Shown here: in pieces, positions 43,087-52,934 of the stretch
Numbering within the stretch: the first letter of the stretch is position 1
How the letters are laid out: each line of letters begins with the position of its first letter
NCBI RefSeq assembly: GCF_004519305.1
Contig: NZ_SOZA01000005.1
Coordinates: 62,001 to 126,000 of the forward strand
DNA from: Pseudomonas sp. RIT623
GTDB lineage: Bacteria > Pseudomonadota > Gammaproteobacteria > Pseudomonadales > Pseudomonadaceae
Length of the DNA stretch: 64,000 nucleotides
Direction: 5' to 3'
Position numbers and translations under genes: made by a program
Notes under the pieces: model-generated
What the model was told of the DNA's origin: nothing
Databases searched by the model: none
Seen by the model: only the letters and a program-made list of their open reading frames with translations

Positions 43087-43709
43087 TACAGAACTCCCAG
43101 CAGGTAGACGACGGTGAACACGCAGATCCAGACCACGTCCAGGAAGTGCCAGAACAGGCTCAGGCAGCTCATGCGGGTCTTGGCGGTCGGCGTGATGCCG
43201 TGCTTGTTGATCTGGTACATCATGATTGCCATCCAGATCAGGCCGGCAGTCACGTGCAGACCGTGGGTACCTACCAGGGCGAAGAAGCCCGACAGGAAAC
43301 CACTGCGCTGCGGGCCGAAGCCCTCGCTGATCAGGTGATGGAATTCATAGATTTCCATCGCGATGAAGCCAGCACCGAACAAGAAGGTCACGGCCAGCCA
43401 ACCCAGCACGCCACCCTTGTTGCCTTTGAACATCTGCAGCATGGCGAAGCCGAAGGTGATCGAGGACAGCAGCAGGAACAGCGTCTCGACCGCAACGAAG
43501 TCGAGCTGGAAGATATCGTGACCCGACGGGCCGCCGGCAAAACTGCCGGACAGCACCGCGTAGGTGGCGAAGAGCGACGCAAACAGGATGCAGTCGGTCA
43601 TCAGGTACAGCCAGAAACCGAGGACGGTCATCTGGCCCGAGTCGTGGTGGTGGTCATCGTGTGCATGGTCATGACCATGCGCGCCACCGTGGATTACTTG
43701 ACTGGACAT
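43086..43709 (-). CDS. cyoC: Cytochrome bo3 ubiquinol oxidase subunit III
   Basis: 207 residues, five transmembrane helices, family motif [20 protein letters not shown] and [13 protein letters not shown]. The N terminus is His-rich ([17 protein letters not shown]), a possible metal-binding tail before the first helix. It starts 3 nt after cyoB. Confidence 0.95.
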   Translation of the reverse strand: MSSQVIHGGAHGHDHAHDDHHHDSGQMTVLGFWLYLMTDCILFASLFATYAVLSGSFAGGPSGHDIFQLDFVAVETLFLLLSSITFGFAMLQMFKGNKGGVLGWLAVTFLFGAGFIAMEIYEFHHLISEGFGPQRSGFLSGFFALVGTHGLHVTAGLIWMAIMMYQINKHGITPTAKTRMSCLSLFWHFLDVVWICVFTVVYLLGVL

Positions 43710-43712
43710 TGA

Positions 43713-45734
43713 TTACACCCGTTCAAACGATTCGACACGTGCGCCGCCGGCAGGCAGTGCACCAGCGTTGGCCAGCGCTTTCATGCGCTCGCCTTCGATG
43801 CGCGCCACTTCTTCGGCCGGAACCATGTAGCCCTGGTCGTCACGCGCGGCGTGGCGAACGAAGACGGCGATGGTCGCAACCAGGCTCGCGCCCACCAGCC
43901 ACCAGATGTGCCAGATGAAGGCGAAGCCGAACACGGTCAGCAACAGACCCATGAACAGACCGGTGGAAGTGTTGCTCGGCATGTGGATCGCTTCGTACTT
44001 GGCCGGAGCCTTGTACGCGGCGCCGGCTTGCTTGGCTTCGTGCCAGGCGTCCAGGCCAACGTGCTCAGGCATGTGGGCGAAGTTGTAGAACGGAGGTGGC
44101 GACGAAGTCGACCATTCCAGGGTACGGCCGCCCCATGGGTCGCCGGTGACGTCCATGTTGTCCTTGCGGTCGCGAACCGAGACGTAGATCTGGATCAGCT
44201 GGCAGGCGATACCGAACAGGATCAGCACGGCGCCGACCACGGCTACGTACAGGTAGGGTTCCCACAGCGGGTTGTCGGAGTGGTTCAGACGACGGGTCAT
44301 GCCCATGAAGCCCAGGGCGTACAGCGGCATGAACGCTACGTAGAAGCCGGAGATCCAGAACCAGAAGGCAGCCTTGCCCCACTTCTCGTTCAGGGTGAAA
44401 CCGAAGGCTTTCGGGAACCAGAAGGCGAAGCCGGCGATGTAGCCGAATACCGCGCCACCGATGATCACGTTGTGGAAGTGGGCGATCACGAACAGGCTGT
44501 TGTGCAGAACGAAGTCAGCACCTGGAACAGCCAGCAGGACGCCGGTCATGCCACCGATCGAGAAGGTGACCATGAAGCCCAGGGTCCACATGATCGGCGC
44601 GGTGAAGCGCAGACGGCCCTGGTAGATGGTGAACAGCCAGTTGAACAGCTTCACACCGGTCGGAATGGAGATCAGCATCGTCGCCAGGCCGAAGAAGGTG
44701 TTGACGCTGGCGCCGGCACCCATGGTGAAGAAGTGGTGCAACCAGACCGCGAAGCCCAGGATGGCGATCGCGCCCGATGCGTAGATCATCGAGTGGTGAC
44801 CGAACAGGCGCTTGCCCGCGAAGGTCGAGGTGACTTCCGAGAACACGCCGAAGGCCGGCAGGATCAGGATGTAGACCTCAGGGTGACCCCACGCCCAGAA
44901 CAGGTTGACGTACATCATCGGGTTCCCACCAAGCTCGTTGGTGAAGATGTGGAAGTCCAGATAACGGTCAACAGTCAGCAGTGCGAGTGCGGCGGTCAGG
45001 ATCGGGAAGGAAGCGACGATCAGCACGTTGGCCCAGGTGCAGGTCCAGGTGAAGATCGGCATGTCCATCAGCTTCATGCCAGGGGCGCGCATCTTCATCA
45101 CGGTGACGAGGAAGTTCACGCCGGTCAGCGTCGTACCCAATCCGGAGAGCTGTAGCGCCCAGATGTAGTAGTCGACACCCACCCCAGGGCTGTATTGGAT
45201 ACCCGCGAGCGGCGGATAGGCAACCCAGCCGGTCTTGGCGAATTCACCAACGCCCAGCGAGATGTTGACCAGCAGCACGCCTGCCAGCAGCAGGTAGAAG
45301 CTCAGGGAGTTCAGGAACGGGAAGGCAACGTCACGTGCACCGATCTGCAGAGGAACCGCAAGGTTCATCAGGCCGGTGAAGAACGGCATCGCCATGAAGA
45401 TGATCATGATCACACCGTGGGCGGTGAAGATCTGGTCATAGTGTTCAGGCGGCAGGTAGCCTTCGGAGCCACCGGTGGCGGCGGCCAACTGGGTACGCAT
45501 CATGATGGCGTCGGCGAAGCCGCGCAGCAGCATGACCATAGCGACGATGATGTACATCACGCCGATTTTCTTGTGGTCGACCGTGGTCAACCACTCGGTC
45601 CACAAGTACGACCACTTGCGGAAATAGGTGATGGCACCAACGACAGCGATACCACCGAGCGCGATCATGGCAAGCGTCACCATGACTATCGGCTCGTGAT
45701 ACGGTATCGCCTCCAGAGTTAATTTACCGAACAT
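43713..45734 (-). CDS. cyoB: Cytochrome bo3 ubiquinol oxidase subunit I
   Basis: Catalytic subunit with low-spin haem b and the haem O-CuB centre; reduces O2 with ubiquinol electrons and pumps protons. 673 residues with about 15 helices. Visible motifs: the low-spin haem region [19 protein letters not shown], the CuB/cross-linked region [17 protein letters not shown], two adjacent His in WLHHFFTMG, and [14 protein letters not shown]. Standard position between cyoA and cyoC. Confidence 0.97.
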   Translation of the reverse strand: MFGKLTLEAIPYHEPIVMVTLAMIALGGIAVVGAITYFRKWSYLWTEWLTTVDHKKIGVMYIIVAMVMLLRGFADAIMMRTQLAAATGGSEGYLPPEHYDQIFTAHGVIMIIFMAMPFFTGLMNLAVPLQIGARDVAFPFLNSLSFYLLLAGVLLVNISLGVGEFAKTGWVAYPPLAGIQYSPGVGVDYYIWALQLSGLGTTLTGVNFLVTVMKMRAPGMKLMDMPIFTWTCTWANVLIVASFPILTAALALLTVDRYLDFHIFTNELGGNPMMYVNLFWAWGHPEVYILILPAFGVFSEVTSTFAGKRLFGHHSMIYASGAIAILGFAVWLHHFFTMGAGASVNTFFGLATMLISIPTGVKLFNWLFTIYQGRLRFTAPIMWTLGFMVTFSIGGMTGVLLAVPGADFVLHNSLFVIAHFHNVIIGGAVFGYIAGFAFWFPKAFGFTLNEKWGKAAFWFWISGFYVAFMPLYALGFMGMTRRLNHSDNPLWEPYLYVAVVGAVLILFGIACQLIQIYVSVRDRKDNMDVTGDPWGGRTLEWSTSSPPPFYNFAHMPEHVGLDAWHEAKQAGAAYKAPAKYEAIHMPSNTSTGLFMGLLLTVFGFAFIWHIWWLVGASLVATIAVFVRHAARDDQGYMVPAEEVARIEGERMKALANAGALPAGGARVESFERV

Positions 45735-45737
45735 CTC

Positions 45738-46682
45738 TTACTCCTCTGCACCGGCAGCTGGTTGCATACTCGATTCCACACCCTTGGTAGTGGCCAGGTC
45801 TTTGCTGCCTGCTTCTTCGTGGTTCGGACGACCGCGGTTCATGCCTTCGTACTTGTCGACGATGCGCTGGAACTGGTCAGCCGGAGCCTCGCTGTACAGC
45901 GCGACTGGGTTGTTTTCGCTTGCTTTGGCCAGGGCGTCGTATTCGGCCTGGTCCAGTTTCTTCGGCGAGGCCTTCACTTCGGCGACCCATGCATCGAAGT
46001 CGGCTTGCGAAGTGGCGGTTGCCTTGAATTTCATACCGGTGAAGCCGGCGCCGCTGTAGTTGGCGGAGATACCGTCGAACTCACCGTTCTCGTTGGCGAT
46101 CAGGTGCAGTTTGGTGGTCATGCCAGCCATGGCGTAGATCTGGCCACCCAGGCCCGGGATGAAGAAGGAGTTCATCACGGCGTCGGAGGTGACACGGAAG
46201 TTGACCGGGGTGTTGGCCGGGAAGACGATCTTGTTGACCGTGGCGATGCCCTGTTCCGGGTAGATGAACAGCCACTTCCAATCCAGCGCGACCACGTCGA
46301 TCTGCACCGGCTTCACGTCGGAATCCAGTGGACGGTACGGGTCCAGCTTGTGGGTGGAGTGGTAGGTGAAGTAACCCAGGGCGATGATGATCAGGATCGG
46401 GATGATCCACACCGCGGCTTCGATCTTGGTCGAGTGCGACCATTCGGGGGTGTAGGTGGCGGCCTTGTTGGAAGCACGATACTTCCAGGCGAACGCCAGG
46501 GTCATGATGATCACGGGCACGACCACCAGCAGCATCAGGCCGGTGGCGATCAGGATCAGGTTCTTCTGCTCAATGCCCACCTGGCCCTTCGGATCGAGCA
46601 GGGTCCAGTTGCACCCACTGAGTAAAAGCATGCCTAAAAAGGGCAATATGCCAAACAGTCTGGGGTAACGCTTTTTACTCAT
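45738..46682 (-). CDS. cyoA: Cytochrome bo3 ubiquinol oxidase subunit II
   Basis: 314 residues: lipoprotein-type signal ([12 protein letters not shown], lipid Cys near 24), two transmembrane helices and a periplasmic cupredoxin fold without the CuA ligands, as expected for a quinol oxidase. The conserved [20 protein letters not shown] is seen. First gene of the operon; ribosome site AGAGGT before the ATG. The C-terminal 30 residues are low-complexity and Gly/Ala/Glu-rich. Confidence 0.96.
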   Translation of the reverse strand: MSKKRYPRLFGILPFLGMLLLSGCNWTLLDPKGQVGIEQKNLILIATGLMLLVVVPVIIMTLAFAWKYRASNKAATYTPEWSHSTKIEAAVWIIPILIIIALGYFTYHSTHKLDPYRPLDSDVKPVQIDVVALDWKWLFIYPEQGIATVNKIVFPANTPVNFRVTSDAVMNSFFIPGLGGQIYAMAGMTTKLHLIANENGEFDGISANYSGAGFTGMKFKATATSQADFDAWVAEVKASPKKLDQAEYDALAKASENNPVALYSEAPADQFQRIVDKYEGMNRGRPNHEEAGSKDLATTKGVESSMQPAAGAEE

Positions 46683-47242
46683 CTCACGACCTCTAGATCA
46701 GCTTGCTTCAATGCAATTTGTGTTTTGGTAGCCAACACTTCGTCCTGCCAAGTGCGGCAATTGGCGCCCGTACTCGCCCCTGCCCGGGATCCGACTGCAG
46801 GATCTTGGCGTCAAGCGGGTTAGCGGTGCTTATGGTTTCGTAGGCAACAGGCCTGTACTTCAGACCAAGTCCATTTGGTGCGGGAAAACGCGGAGGGGTG
46901 TCCGCCCGGTATCGCCGTTGGGCGAAACTTGTCGAAGTCAGCAAATGGAAAGCGCTGCGGCTCCCATCAATCCTGCGACTCGCAAGCAGTGCCGAACGGA
47001 AATTGGGGGCGATTGTAGATAGGTCAATAGACCTTGACTATGACTTATTGAGCAACAGTCTTTTACAGAATGCGTAACAATACTGCTCAAAAAATCAACT
47101 TCGCGACAGTTTGTCGCACCCCGCTTGATAGCCCTCAACCCCTTGTAGCGCAAGGGCCGAAGCCTGACCTGGATCAACCGTTGCGCGCACTTTGCGGCTT
47201 ATCTCGCTGCGCAATAGACCCAGGTCAATTCGGGACTTTGGT
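46683..47242. promoter_or_regulatory. cyo upstream region (no gene supported)
   Basis: 560 bp between cyoA and dsbB. On the minus strand -35 TAGTCA (47035-47040) and -10 TACAAT (47012-47017) are 17 bp apart; the spacer carries the palindrome AGGTCTATTGACCT. TTGAGCA and TGCTCAA form an inverted repeat at 47048-47054 and 47084-47090. TTGATCCAGGTCAG (47164-47177, minus strand) resembles an ANR/FNR box with one full half-site. Open frames at 46708-46944 and 46938-47177 have no family features or ribosome sites. Confidence 0.45.
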
Positions 47243-47749
47243 CTAAGCGCGGCGGCGGTTGCGGTAGATGCCCAGCGGCACCAGCAGCGCGGTCAGGACG
47301 AAGGCAACCAAGGCCCATTGGGCAAGGGACAGACCGAGAATCGGCGGGTACGGGGTGGCGCAGAAGCCATCGACCTGGAATGCCAGCGGCCATAGCTTGG
47401 CCAGCGGCAGTTCGTCGACGATGGGCTGCAGGGTGTCGATGCCGCAGCTGACCATCGGGTTGGCGAGTATATACACATGGTTGCCGGCTGCAACGATGCC
47501 ACCGATGGCGCTGAGCACTACCAGCGCCTCGAAGAAGGTCAGGCTGCGCCGCCCCGGCATGGCCGCGGCGAGGAAGGCGAACACGGCGATGAACAGCAAG
47601 GCGTAGCGTTGCAGGATGCACAGCGGGCAAGGTGCCTCGCCCAGCACCACCTGCATGTACAGGGCGCCGCCAATCAGCGCCAGGCAGATCACGCCGAGCA
47701 GCACCAGAAAGCGCCGTTCCCGATTCAGGCGCGATGAGAGTTCGTTCAT
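47243..47749 (-). CDS. dsbB: DsbB, disulfide bond formation protein
   Basis: Inner-membrane enzyme that reoxidises DsbA and passes electrons to quinone. 168 residues, four transmembrane helices, with the two catalytic pairs APCPLC (helix 1-2 loop) and, in the second periplasmic loop, VSCGID and DGFCATPYP. Start at 47747-47749 has AAGGAA six bases upstream; a longer frame to 48019 has no hydrophobic or DsbB-like sequence. Quinone-linked like the neighbouring oxidase. Confidence 0.93.
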   Translation of the reverse strand: MNELSSRLNRERRFLVLLGVICLALIGGALYMQVVLGEAPCPLCILQRYALLFIAVFAFLAAAMPGRRSLTFFEALVVLSAIGGIVAAGNHVYILANPMVSCGIDTLQPIVDELPLAKLWPLAFQVDGFCATPYPPILGLSLAQWALVAFVLTALLVPLGIYRNRRRA

Positions 47750-48048
47750 TGCCGATTCCTTCGATGGAGTGTGGCAGCGCGGGCTGCCCGGGGGCGCCAA
47801 GTCTACACGCTGGAGATGACCTTTGAATGCATCGAGGAAGGACGTGCGCGCGATCCACTGCTGACCTAGGACCGAGCAGGTCGGTTTCGGTTCAACGGCC
47901 GCGCGTGAAAAACACGGCAACCCGAGCGCCGGACAGGGACAGGCCCCTCGACACTCGGGAGTGAAGGATACAGTGATTAAAGGAGGATTAAAGATGAAGG
48001 CGGGTGTAACCGCGTTCATCTCCTCTTATATAGAGAAGGGGTTGTTGG

Positions 48049-48182
48049 CCCAATCGCTGCGGTTCGGCGCTCGGCCAGGCCGACAGCGCCGAATGTCATC
48101 GTCCGCTTCGTTCTCGATTACCCACGGCCGGGAGCATCCGTGTGCTGACGCCCCGACGGAACGCCGAACCGCAGCGATTGGG
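48049..48182. repeat. Perfect 21-bp inverted repeat, 92-nt spacer
   Basis: CCCAATCGCTGCGGTTCGGCG at 48049-48069 is repeated exactly as its complement at 48162-48182. The left arm overlaps a second 11-13 bp stem-loop. It might be a small non-coding RNA, a MITE-like remnant or a structured leader; the sequence does not say which. Confidence 0.6.
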
Positions 48183-48186
48183 ATGA

Positions 48187-48252
48187 ATCGCGGGGCAAGC
48201 CCGCTCCCACACCGCCATCCTAGGCTTCGTGGGAGCGGGCTTGCCCCGCGAT
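48187..48252. repeat. REP pair (GGGAGCGGGCTTGCCCCGC type)
   Basis: Arms 48187-48210 and 48229-48252 form a perfect 24-bp inverted repeat with an 18-nt loop. It lies directly after the hmp stop region and five bases beyond the 21-bp inverted repeat. Confidence 0.88.
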
Positions 48253-48264
48253 GGGCTCAGCGCT

Positions 48265-49443
48265 TCACTCCAAAGCCGCCGCCGGCCCGAAGAACTCGTA
48301 GCGACTCTGCCCTTCCGGCACACCCAGGCCCTTGAGCTGACGCTTGATCGCCGCCATGAAACCTTTAGGCCCGAGGAAGTAGGCATCGACGTCGCGCTCG
48401 CGCGGCAGCCACTCGCCCAGCAATTCCTGATTCAGCAGGCCCACGGCATCGGCCTGGCGGCTACCGTCGTCCTCGGCGTAGCAATAGAAGCGTTTGAGCT
48501 GTGGGTAGCGCGCGGCCAGGCCGTCGATAAAGTCGCCGAAGGCATGCACCGCGCCATTGCGCGCGCAGTGGATGAAATGCACCGGGCGCTGGGTCTTCAA
48601 CGCCGCCTCGAGCATGGCCAGGGTCGGGGTGATGCCCACGCCGCCGCTGATCAGCACCAGCGGCTTGTCGCTGGCGGCCAAGGTGAAATCACCCGCCGGC
48701 GGGAACAGTTGCAGGGTATCGCCCACCTGCAGTTGCTCGTGCAGGTAGTTGGAGACCTTGCCGCCCGCCTCGCGCTTGACGCTGATGCGGTACTGCTCGC
48801 CGTCGCACAGGGCCGACAGCGAATAGTTGCGACGCTGCTCCTGGCCGTCGATCTCCAGCTTCAGGCCGATGTACTGGCCGGGTTCGGCCTTGAGTACCGG
48901 CTTGCCATCGACCGGGGCGAAGTAGAACGAGACGATCTCGCTGCTTTCCTGCTCGCGGCGCGCCAGGCGGAACTCGCGGGTGCCGCGCCAGCCGCCAGCG
49001 GCCTCTTCTTTCTGCTTGTACAGGTTCTCTTCGGCGCCGATGAGGATGTCGGCCAACTGGCCATAGGCGCCAGCCCAGGCAGCGATCACCTCAGGGGTGG
49101 CGATTTCCTTGCCCAGTACCTCCTCGATGGCGCGCAGCAGGCAGCTGCCGACGATCGGGTAGTGCTCGGGGAGAATCTGCAGGGCGACGTGCTTGTTGAT
49201 GATCTGGCCTACCAGACCGCCCAGCTGCTCGAGCTGGTCGATGTGGCGGGCATACATCAGCACGCCGTTGGCCAGGGCGCGCGGCTGGTCGCCGCTGGCC
49301 TGGTGGGCCTGGTTGAACAACGGGCGTACCTCGGGGTACTCGCTGAGCATCATCTTGTAGAAATGGGTGGTCAGGGCCTCACCGCCGCTTTCCAGCAGGG
49401 GCACGGTGGCTTTGATGATTGCACGTTGTTCGGCATTGAGCAT
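48265..49443 (-). CDS. hmp: Flavohaemoglobin (NO dioxygenase)
   Basis: Oxidises nitric oxide to nitrate with O2 and NAD(P)H. 392 residues: globin domain 1-140 with the proximal His in IINKHVALQILPEHYPIVG, the FAD domain with RRNYSLSALCDGEQYRISVKRE, and the NAD domain with LVLISGGVGITPTLAMLE. It is divergent from norR and the 154-bp gap has NorR-type sites, so NO induction is very likely. Called fhp in some pseudomonads. Confidence 0.96.
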   Translation of the reverse strand: MLNAEQRAIIKATVPLLESGGEALTTHFYKMMLSEYPEVRPLFNQAHQASGDQPRALANGVLMYARHIDQLEQLGGLVGQIINKHVALQILPEHYPIVGSCLLRAIEEVLGKEIATPEVIAAWAGAYGQLADILIGAEENLYKQKEEAAGGWRGTREFRLARREQESSEIVSFYFAPVDGKPVLKAEPGQYIGLKLEIDGQEQRRNYSLSALCDGEQYRISVKREAGGKVSNYLHEQLQVGDTLQLFPPAGDFTLAASDKPLVLISGGVGITPTLAMLEAALKTQRPVHFIHCARNGAVHAFGDFIDGLAARYPQLKRFYCYAEDDGSRQADAVGLLNQELLGEWLPRERDVDAYFLGPKGFMAAIKRQLKGLGVPEGQSRYEFFGPAAALE

Positions 49444-49500
49444 TACGACAACTCCTGAGCCTGTGGCTTCGAATGGTTGCGTAGGCTATTTCAGCAATCG

Positions 49501-49557
49501 TGCCAACTTTCATCGTCAATAAAACCGGGGGTTTTCATTGACCGGTGTCAAAAGGAC
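49501..49557. promoter_or_regulatory. NorR-type GT-N7-AC sites and weak -24/-12 element
   Basis: GT-N7-AC motifs occur at 49515-49525 (GTCAATAAAAC) and 49547-49557 (GTCAAAAGGAC). The second lies in the inverted repeat GTGTC-N5-GACAC and abuts TTGAC-N4-GTCAA. On the minus strand TTGGCACGATTGCTGA (ending near 49493) has the TGGCAC of a sigma54 -24 element but a poor -12 half. The E. coli NorR core GT-N7-AC is the basis. Confidence 0.5.
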
Positions 49558-49597
49558 ACACTCGCGCGTATAGTCATTTCGACCAACAGGAGTCCAT

Positions 49598-51148
49598 ATG
49601 ACTGCAAAACCCCTGCTCACCGCCCTCCTCCCCCTGGTGAGCGACCTGTCCTGCGACCTGCCCGACCAGGAACGTTATCGTCGCTTGCTCCAGGCCATGC
49701 GCGGCCTGCTCCCCTGCGATGCCGCCGCGCTGCTGCGCCTGGACGGCGAATGGCTGGTGCCGCTGGCGGTGGACGGGCTGTCGGCGGATACCCTCGGCCG
49801 GCGCTTCCGGGTCAGTGAACACCCGCGCTTCCAGGCCTTGCTCAGCCGCCCCGAGCCCACCCGCTTCCCCAGTGACAGCCCGCTGCCCGACCCTTACGAC
49901 GGGCTGGTGGATGCCGCCCATGTCGACCTCGAGGTGCACGACTGCATGGGTTGCCCGCTGATGGTCGACGAGCGTCCCTGGGGTCTGCTGACCCTCGATG
50001 CCCTTACCGCCGGCCAGTTCCAGAGCCTCGAGCTCGAGGCTCTACAAGCCTTTGCCAGCCTGGCCGCCGCCACCGTCACCGTGGCCGAGCGCATCGAGCA
50101 CCTGGCCCTGCGCGCCGAGGATGAGCACCAGCGTGCCGAGGTGTATCGCCAGGCCAGCGGCCAGGACAAGGAACTGATTGGCCAGAGCAAGGCGCACAAG
50201 CGCCTGGTCGAGGAGATCCGCCTGGTCGGCGGCAGCGACCTGACCGTGCTGATCACCGGCGAAACCGGCGTGGGCAAGGAACTGGTAGCCCAAGCCCTGC
50301 ACCGCGCCAGCAACCGCGCGGACAAACCGCTGATCAGCCTCAACTGCGCCGCCCTGCCCGACACCTTGGTCGAGAGCGAACTGTTCGGCCACGTGCGCGG
50401 CGCCTTCACCGGCGCCCACGGTGAGCGCCGGGGCAAGTTCGAACTGGCCAATGGCGGCACGCTGTTCCTCGACGAGGTCGGTGAACTGCCACTGGCAGTA
50501 CAGGCCAAGCTGCTGCGGGTATTGCAAAGCGGGCAGTTGCAGCGCCTGGGCTCGGACCGCGAGCATCGGGTGGATGTGCGCCTGATCGCCGCGACCAACC
50601 GCGACCTGGCCGAAGAGGTGCGCAACGGCAACTACCGCGCCGACTTCTATCACCGGCTGAGCGTGTACCCGCTGCAAGTGCCGCCGCTGCGCGAACGCGG
50701 CCGCGATGTGCTGCTGCTGGCCGGTTATTTCCTCGAGCAGAACCGCTCGCGCCTGGGCCTGGGCAGCCTGCGCCTGTCGGCCGAGGCCCAGGCCGCGCTG
50801 CTGGGGTATGACTGGCCGGGCAATGTGCGCGAGCTGGAACACCTGATCGGCCGCTCGGCGCTCAAGGCCTTGGGGCAGCATGGGCAGCGCCCGAGGATCC
50901 TCACCCTGGAGGCGGCGGACCTGGACCTGCGCAACGTGGCACCGACCATGCAGGTAGTCGCCGAGGCGCCGTCGGCCGACCTGCCATTGCCCGAGGGCGG
51001 GCTGCGCGAAGCGGTGGATGACTATCAGCGGCAGATTGTCGAAGCCTGCCTGCATCGCCACCAAGACAACTGGGCCGCCACCGCGCGGGAACTGGGGCTG
51101 GACCGGGCCAACCTGAACCGGCTGGCCAAGCGCTTGGGCTTGCGCTAA
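49598..51148 (+). CDS. norR: NorR/FhpR, NO-responsive sigma54 activator
   Basis: 516 residues: N-terminal GAF domain (about 1-170) that binds NO at a non-haem iron, with the conserved [24 protein letters not shown]+ domain with Walker A GETGVGKE at 221-228, the sigma54-contacting GAFTGA near 267, and ATNRDL; and a C-terminal Fis-type helix-turn-helix ([24 protein letters not shown]). The ribosome site AGGAG precedes the ATG. Divergent from hmp, which it probably activates. Confidence 0.93.
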   Translation: MTAKPLLTALLPLVSDLSCDLPDQERYRRLLQAMRGLLPCDAAALLRLDGEWLVPLAVDGLSADTLGRRFRVSEHPRFQALLSRPEPTRFPSDSPLPDPYDGLVDAAHVDLEVHDCMGCPLMVDERPWGLLTLDALTAGQFQSLELEALQAFASLAAATVTVAERIEHLALRAEDEHQRAEVYRQASGQDKELIGQSKAHKRLVEEIRLVGGSDLTVLITGETGVGKELVAQALHRASNRADKPLISLNCAALPDTLVESELFGHVRGAFTGAHGERRGKFELANGGTLFLDEVGELPLAVQAKLLRVLQSGQLQRLGSDREHRVDVRLIAATNRDLAEEVRNGNYRADFYHRLSVYPLQVPPLRERGRDVLLLAGYFLEQNRSRLGLGSLRLSAEAQAALLGYDWPGNVRELEHLIGRSALKALGQHGQRPRILTLEAADLDLRNVAPTMQVVAEAPSADLPLPEGGLREAVDDYQRQIVEACLHRHQDNWAATARELGLDRANLNRLAKRLGLR

Positions 51149-51631
51149 GCGCCCTCCCTACCCTGTAGGAGCCAGCCTTGCTGGCGAATCAGGCGACGCG
51201 GTGCATGGCACCGGCAACGCCGGTGTTCGCCTGCTCCTACAACGGTTACGGCCCACAACACCTGTAGGAGCCAGCCTTGCTGGCGAACCAGGCAACGCGG
51301 TGCATCGCACCGGCAACGCCGGTGTTCGCCGGCAAGCCGGCTCCTACACGGTTACAGCCTGCAACACCTGTAGGAGCCAGCTTGCTGGCGAACCAGGCGA
51401 CGCGGTGCATCGCACCGGCAACGCCGGTGTTCGCCGGCAAGCCGGCTCCTACAACGGTTACGGCCTGCAACACCTGTAGGAGCCAGCCTTGCTGGCGAAC
51501 CAGGCAACGCGGTGCATGGCACCGGCAAGCCGGCGCCTGCTTGCAAACGCCAATAGCGAACTAAGCTAAAGCCCGGCAGTAAAAAGCCGATAACCCGGCA
51601 TCCTCCCCCTCATTCATAGCGAAGGTTGCCC
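51149..51631. other. norR-cheV intergenic region, mostly REP array
   Basis: 483 bp. 51164-51540 is a tandem array of REP doublets (separate entry). From 51541 to 51631 is a short leader with the cheV ribosome site GAAGG; an apparent hairpin GCCCGGCAGTAAAAAGCCG-type sequence near 51571 lacks a good stem. No gene seen. Confidence 0.7.
51164..51540. repeat. Tandem array of REP doublets, 99-106 bp period, ~3.6 units
   Basis: Units start at 51164, 51263, 51369 and 51475. Each has the REP GTAGGAGCCAGCCTTGCTGG, the linker ACGCGGTGCAT[C/G]GCACCGGCA with ACGCCGGTGTTCGCC, an inverted REP (GCCGGCTCCTAC) and a spacer (CGGTTACGGCCTGCAACACC). Unit 1 lacks part of the second REP and unit 4 is truncated. 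Confidence 0.9.
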
Positions 51632-52531
51632 ATGGCCACGCAAAAAGCCCGCGCGGACTCCTTGTCCCTGCTGCTGTTCACCCTGCGCAGCGGCAAGCTG
51701 ATGGCAATCAACCTGCTGAAAGTCAGCGAGATCATCCCCTGCCCGCCGCTAACCAAGCTGCCGGAGGCCCACCCGCACGTCAAAGGCGTGGCCACCCTGC
51801 GCGGCAACTCGTTGTCGGTGATCGACCTGTCCCGCGCCATCGGCGAAATGCCCCTGGCCGACCCCGACGGCGGCTGCCTGATCGTCACCGAGATCAGCCG
51901 CTCGCGCCAGGGCCTGCACGTGCAAGCGGTGAGCCGTATCGTGCATTGCCTGAGCACCGACATCAAACCGCCGCCCTACGGCTCGGGCAACCGCTCGTTC
52001 ATCACCGGCGTGACCCGAGTCGACAACACCCTGGTTCAGGTGCTGGATATCGAGAAGGTCATCCACGGCATCGCCCCGCCGCCCCACGAAACGCACCCGG
52101 GGGAAGTCAGCGAAGAAGATGCAAGCCTGCTGGCCGCCGCCAACATCCTGGTAGTGGACGACAGCCAGGTCGCGTTGCAGCAATCGGTGCACACCCTGCG
52201 CAACCTCGGCATCGAGTGCCACACCGCGCGCAGCGCCAAGGACGCGATCAATGTGCTGCTGGAGCTACAAGGCACCGAGCGGGAAATCAACATCATCGTT
52301 TCCGACATCGAGATGTCCGAGATGGACGGCTTCGCCTTCACCCGCACCCTGCGCGAAACCCCGGACTTCCAGCACCTGTACATCCTCCTGCACACCTCGC
52401 TGGACAGCGCCATGAGCGGCGACAAAGCCAAGCTGGCCGGGGCCAACGCGATCCTGACCAAGTTCTCCTCGCCAGAGCTGACCAACTGCCTGGTGACGGC
52501 GGCGCGGGCGGTGGTGTTCGAGGAGCGCTGA
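51632..52531 (+). CDS. cheV: CheV, hybrid CheW-receiver chemotaxis protein
   Basis: 299 residues: CheW-like coupling domain (1-160; LMAINLLKVSEIIPCPPLTKLPE, GVATLRGNSLSVIDLS) and receiver domain (about 172-299; ILVVDDSQVALQQ, phospho-acceptor Asp225 in VSDIEMSEMDG, TKFSSPEL). It links receptors to CheA and may modulate adaptation. Start at the ATG at 51632 with GAAGG six bases upstream; a TTG two codons earlier is less likely. No other che genes are in the window apart from the receptor at 53701-55284. Confidence 0.93.
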   Translation: MATQKARADSLSLLLFTLRSGKLMAINLLKVSEIIPCPPLTKLPEAHPHVKGVATLRGNSLSVIDLSRAIGEMPLADPDGGCLIVTEISRSRQGLHVQAVSRIVHCLSTDIKPPPYGSGNRSFITGVTRVDNTLVQVLDIEKVIHGIAPPPHETHPGEVSEEDASLLAAANILVVDDSQVALQQSVHTLRNLGIECHTARSAKDAINVLLELQGTEREINIIVSDIEMSEMDGFAFTRTLRETPDFQHLYILLHTSLDSAMSGDKAKLAGANAILTKFSSPELTNCLVTAARAVVFEER

Positions 52532-52619
52532 CATATCAAGTCAGGATTTTCCTGGCTTGATGCAGGAGAATGTTCGGGCATAATTCGCGCCTTTCGGTTG
52601 TTTAGTGCCGGTACCGCGT

Positions 52620-52934
52620 ATGAAACCTCTCAGCTCGCTCCTGATCACCTGCGCCCTGCTCATCAGCGGCGCAGCCCATGCCTCCAGCAGCCAGGCCTGG
52701 AACGACCAGCGCCAGCAGATGCTCAAGGCCTGCCTAGCCGCCAGTCAATTCAAGGATGCCCACGCCCTGGGCAAGCCCGCCGAGTTCGACGACCAGGTCG
52801 GCTACAGCGCGCTGCTGATCGAAGGCGTCTACCCGCAAAAACACATGAACAACCGCAGCGGCACCGAGCTGTGCCTGTACAGTCGCCAGCAGCAGCATGC
52901 GGTGGTCACCGAATGGAACCCAGGCAAACCGTGA
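52620..52934 (+). CDS. Small exported protein, unknown function
   Basis: 104 residues with a clear signal peptide (MKPLSSLLITCALLISGAAHA) and a mature part of about 83 residues with two cysteines (LKACLAAS, ELCLYSRQQ) that could form one disulfide. I do not recognise the family. The ATG at 52620 was chosen for the signal peptide; a start at 52605 adds five residues. It overlaps the next gene by 4 nt (GTGA), so the two are probably coexpressed. Confidence 0.7.
   Translation: MKPLSSLLITCALLISGAAHASSSQAWNDQRQQMLKACLAASQFKDAHALGKPAEFDDQVGYSALLIEGVYPQKHMNNRSGTELCLYSRQQQHAVVTEWNPGKP

Larger units (their letters stand above)
47750..48264. other. dsbB-hmp intergenic region with long inverted repeat and REP pair
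   Basis: 515 bp. Contains a 21-bp perfect inverted repeat (48049-48069 and 48162-48182), an inner hairpin GGCGCTCGGCC/GGCCGACAGCGCC (48066-48091), and a REP pair at 48187-48252. The rest (47750-48045) shows no supported gene; an AT-rich TTATATAGAG stretch near 48027 may be promoter sequence. Confidence 0.5.

Noticed and set aside
46708..47177. Two short minus-strand frames (78 and 79 codons) before cyoA
   Set aside because: No ribosome site, no hydrophobic or family pattern; the region is better explained as promoter sequence.
48229..49458. 409-codon plus-strand frame opposite hmp
   Set aside because: Complement shadow; hmp on the minus strand has full globin, FAD and NAD motifs.
51164..51540. 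Possible CRISPR array
   Set aside because: The repeats are palindromic REP doublets and the spacers are also repeated, unlike unique CRISPR spacers; no cas genes nearby.
51201..51564. Short open frames with repeated peptides such as LANQATRCIAPATPVFAGK
   Set aside because: They are translations of the REP array, not genes; the periodic peptide reflects the 106-bp repeat.
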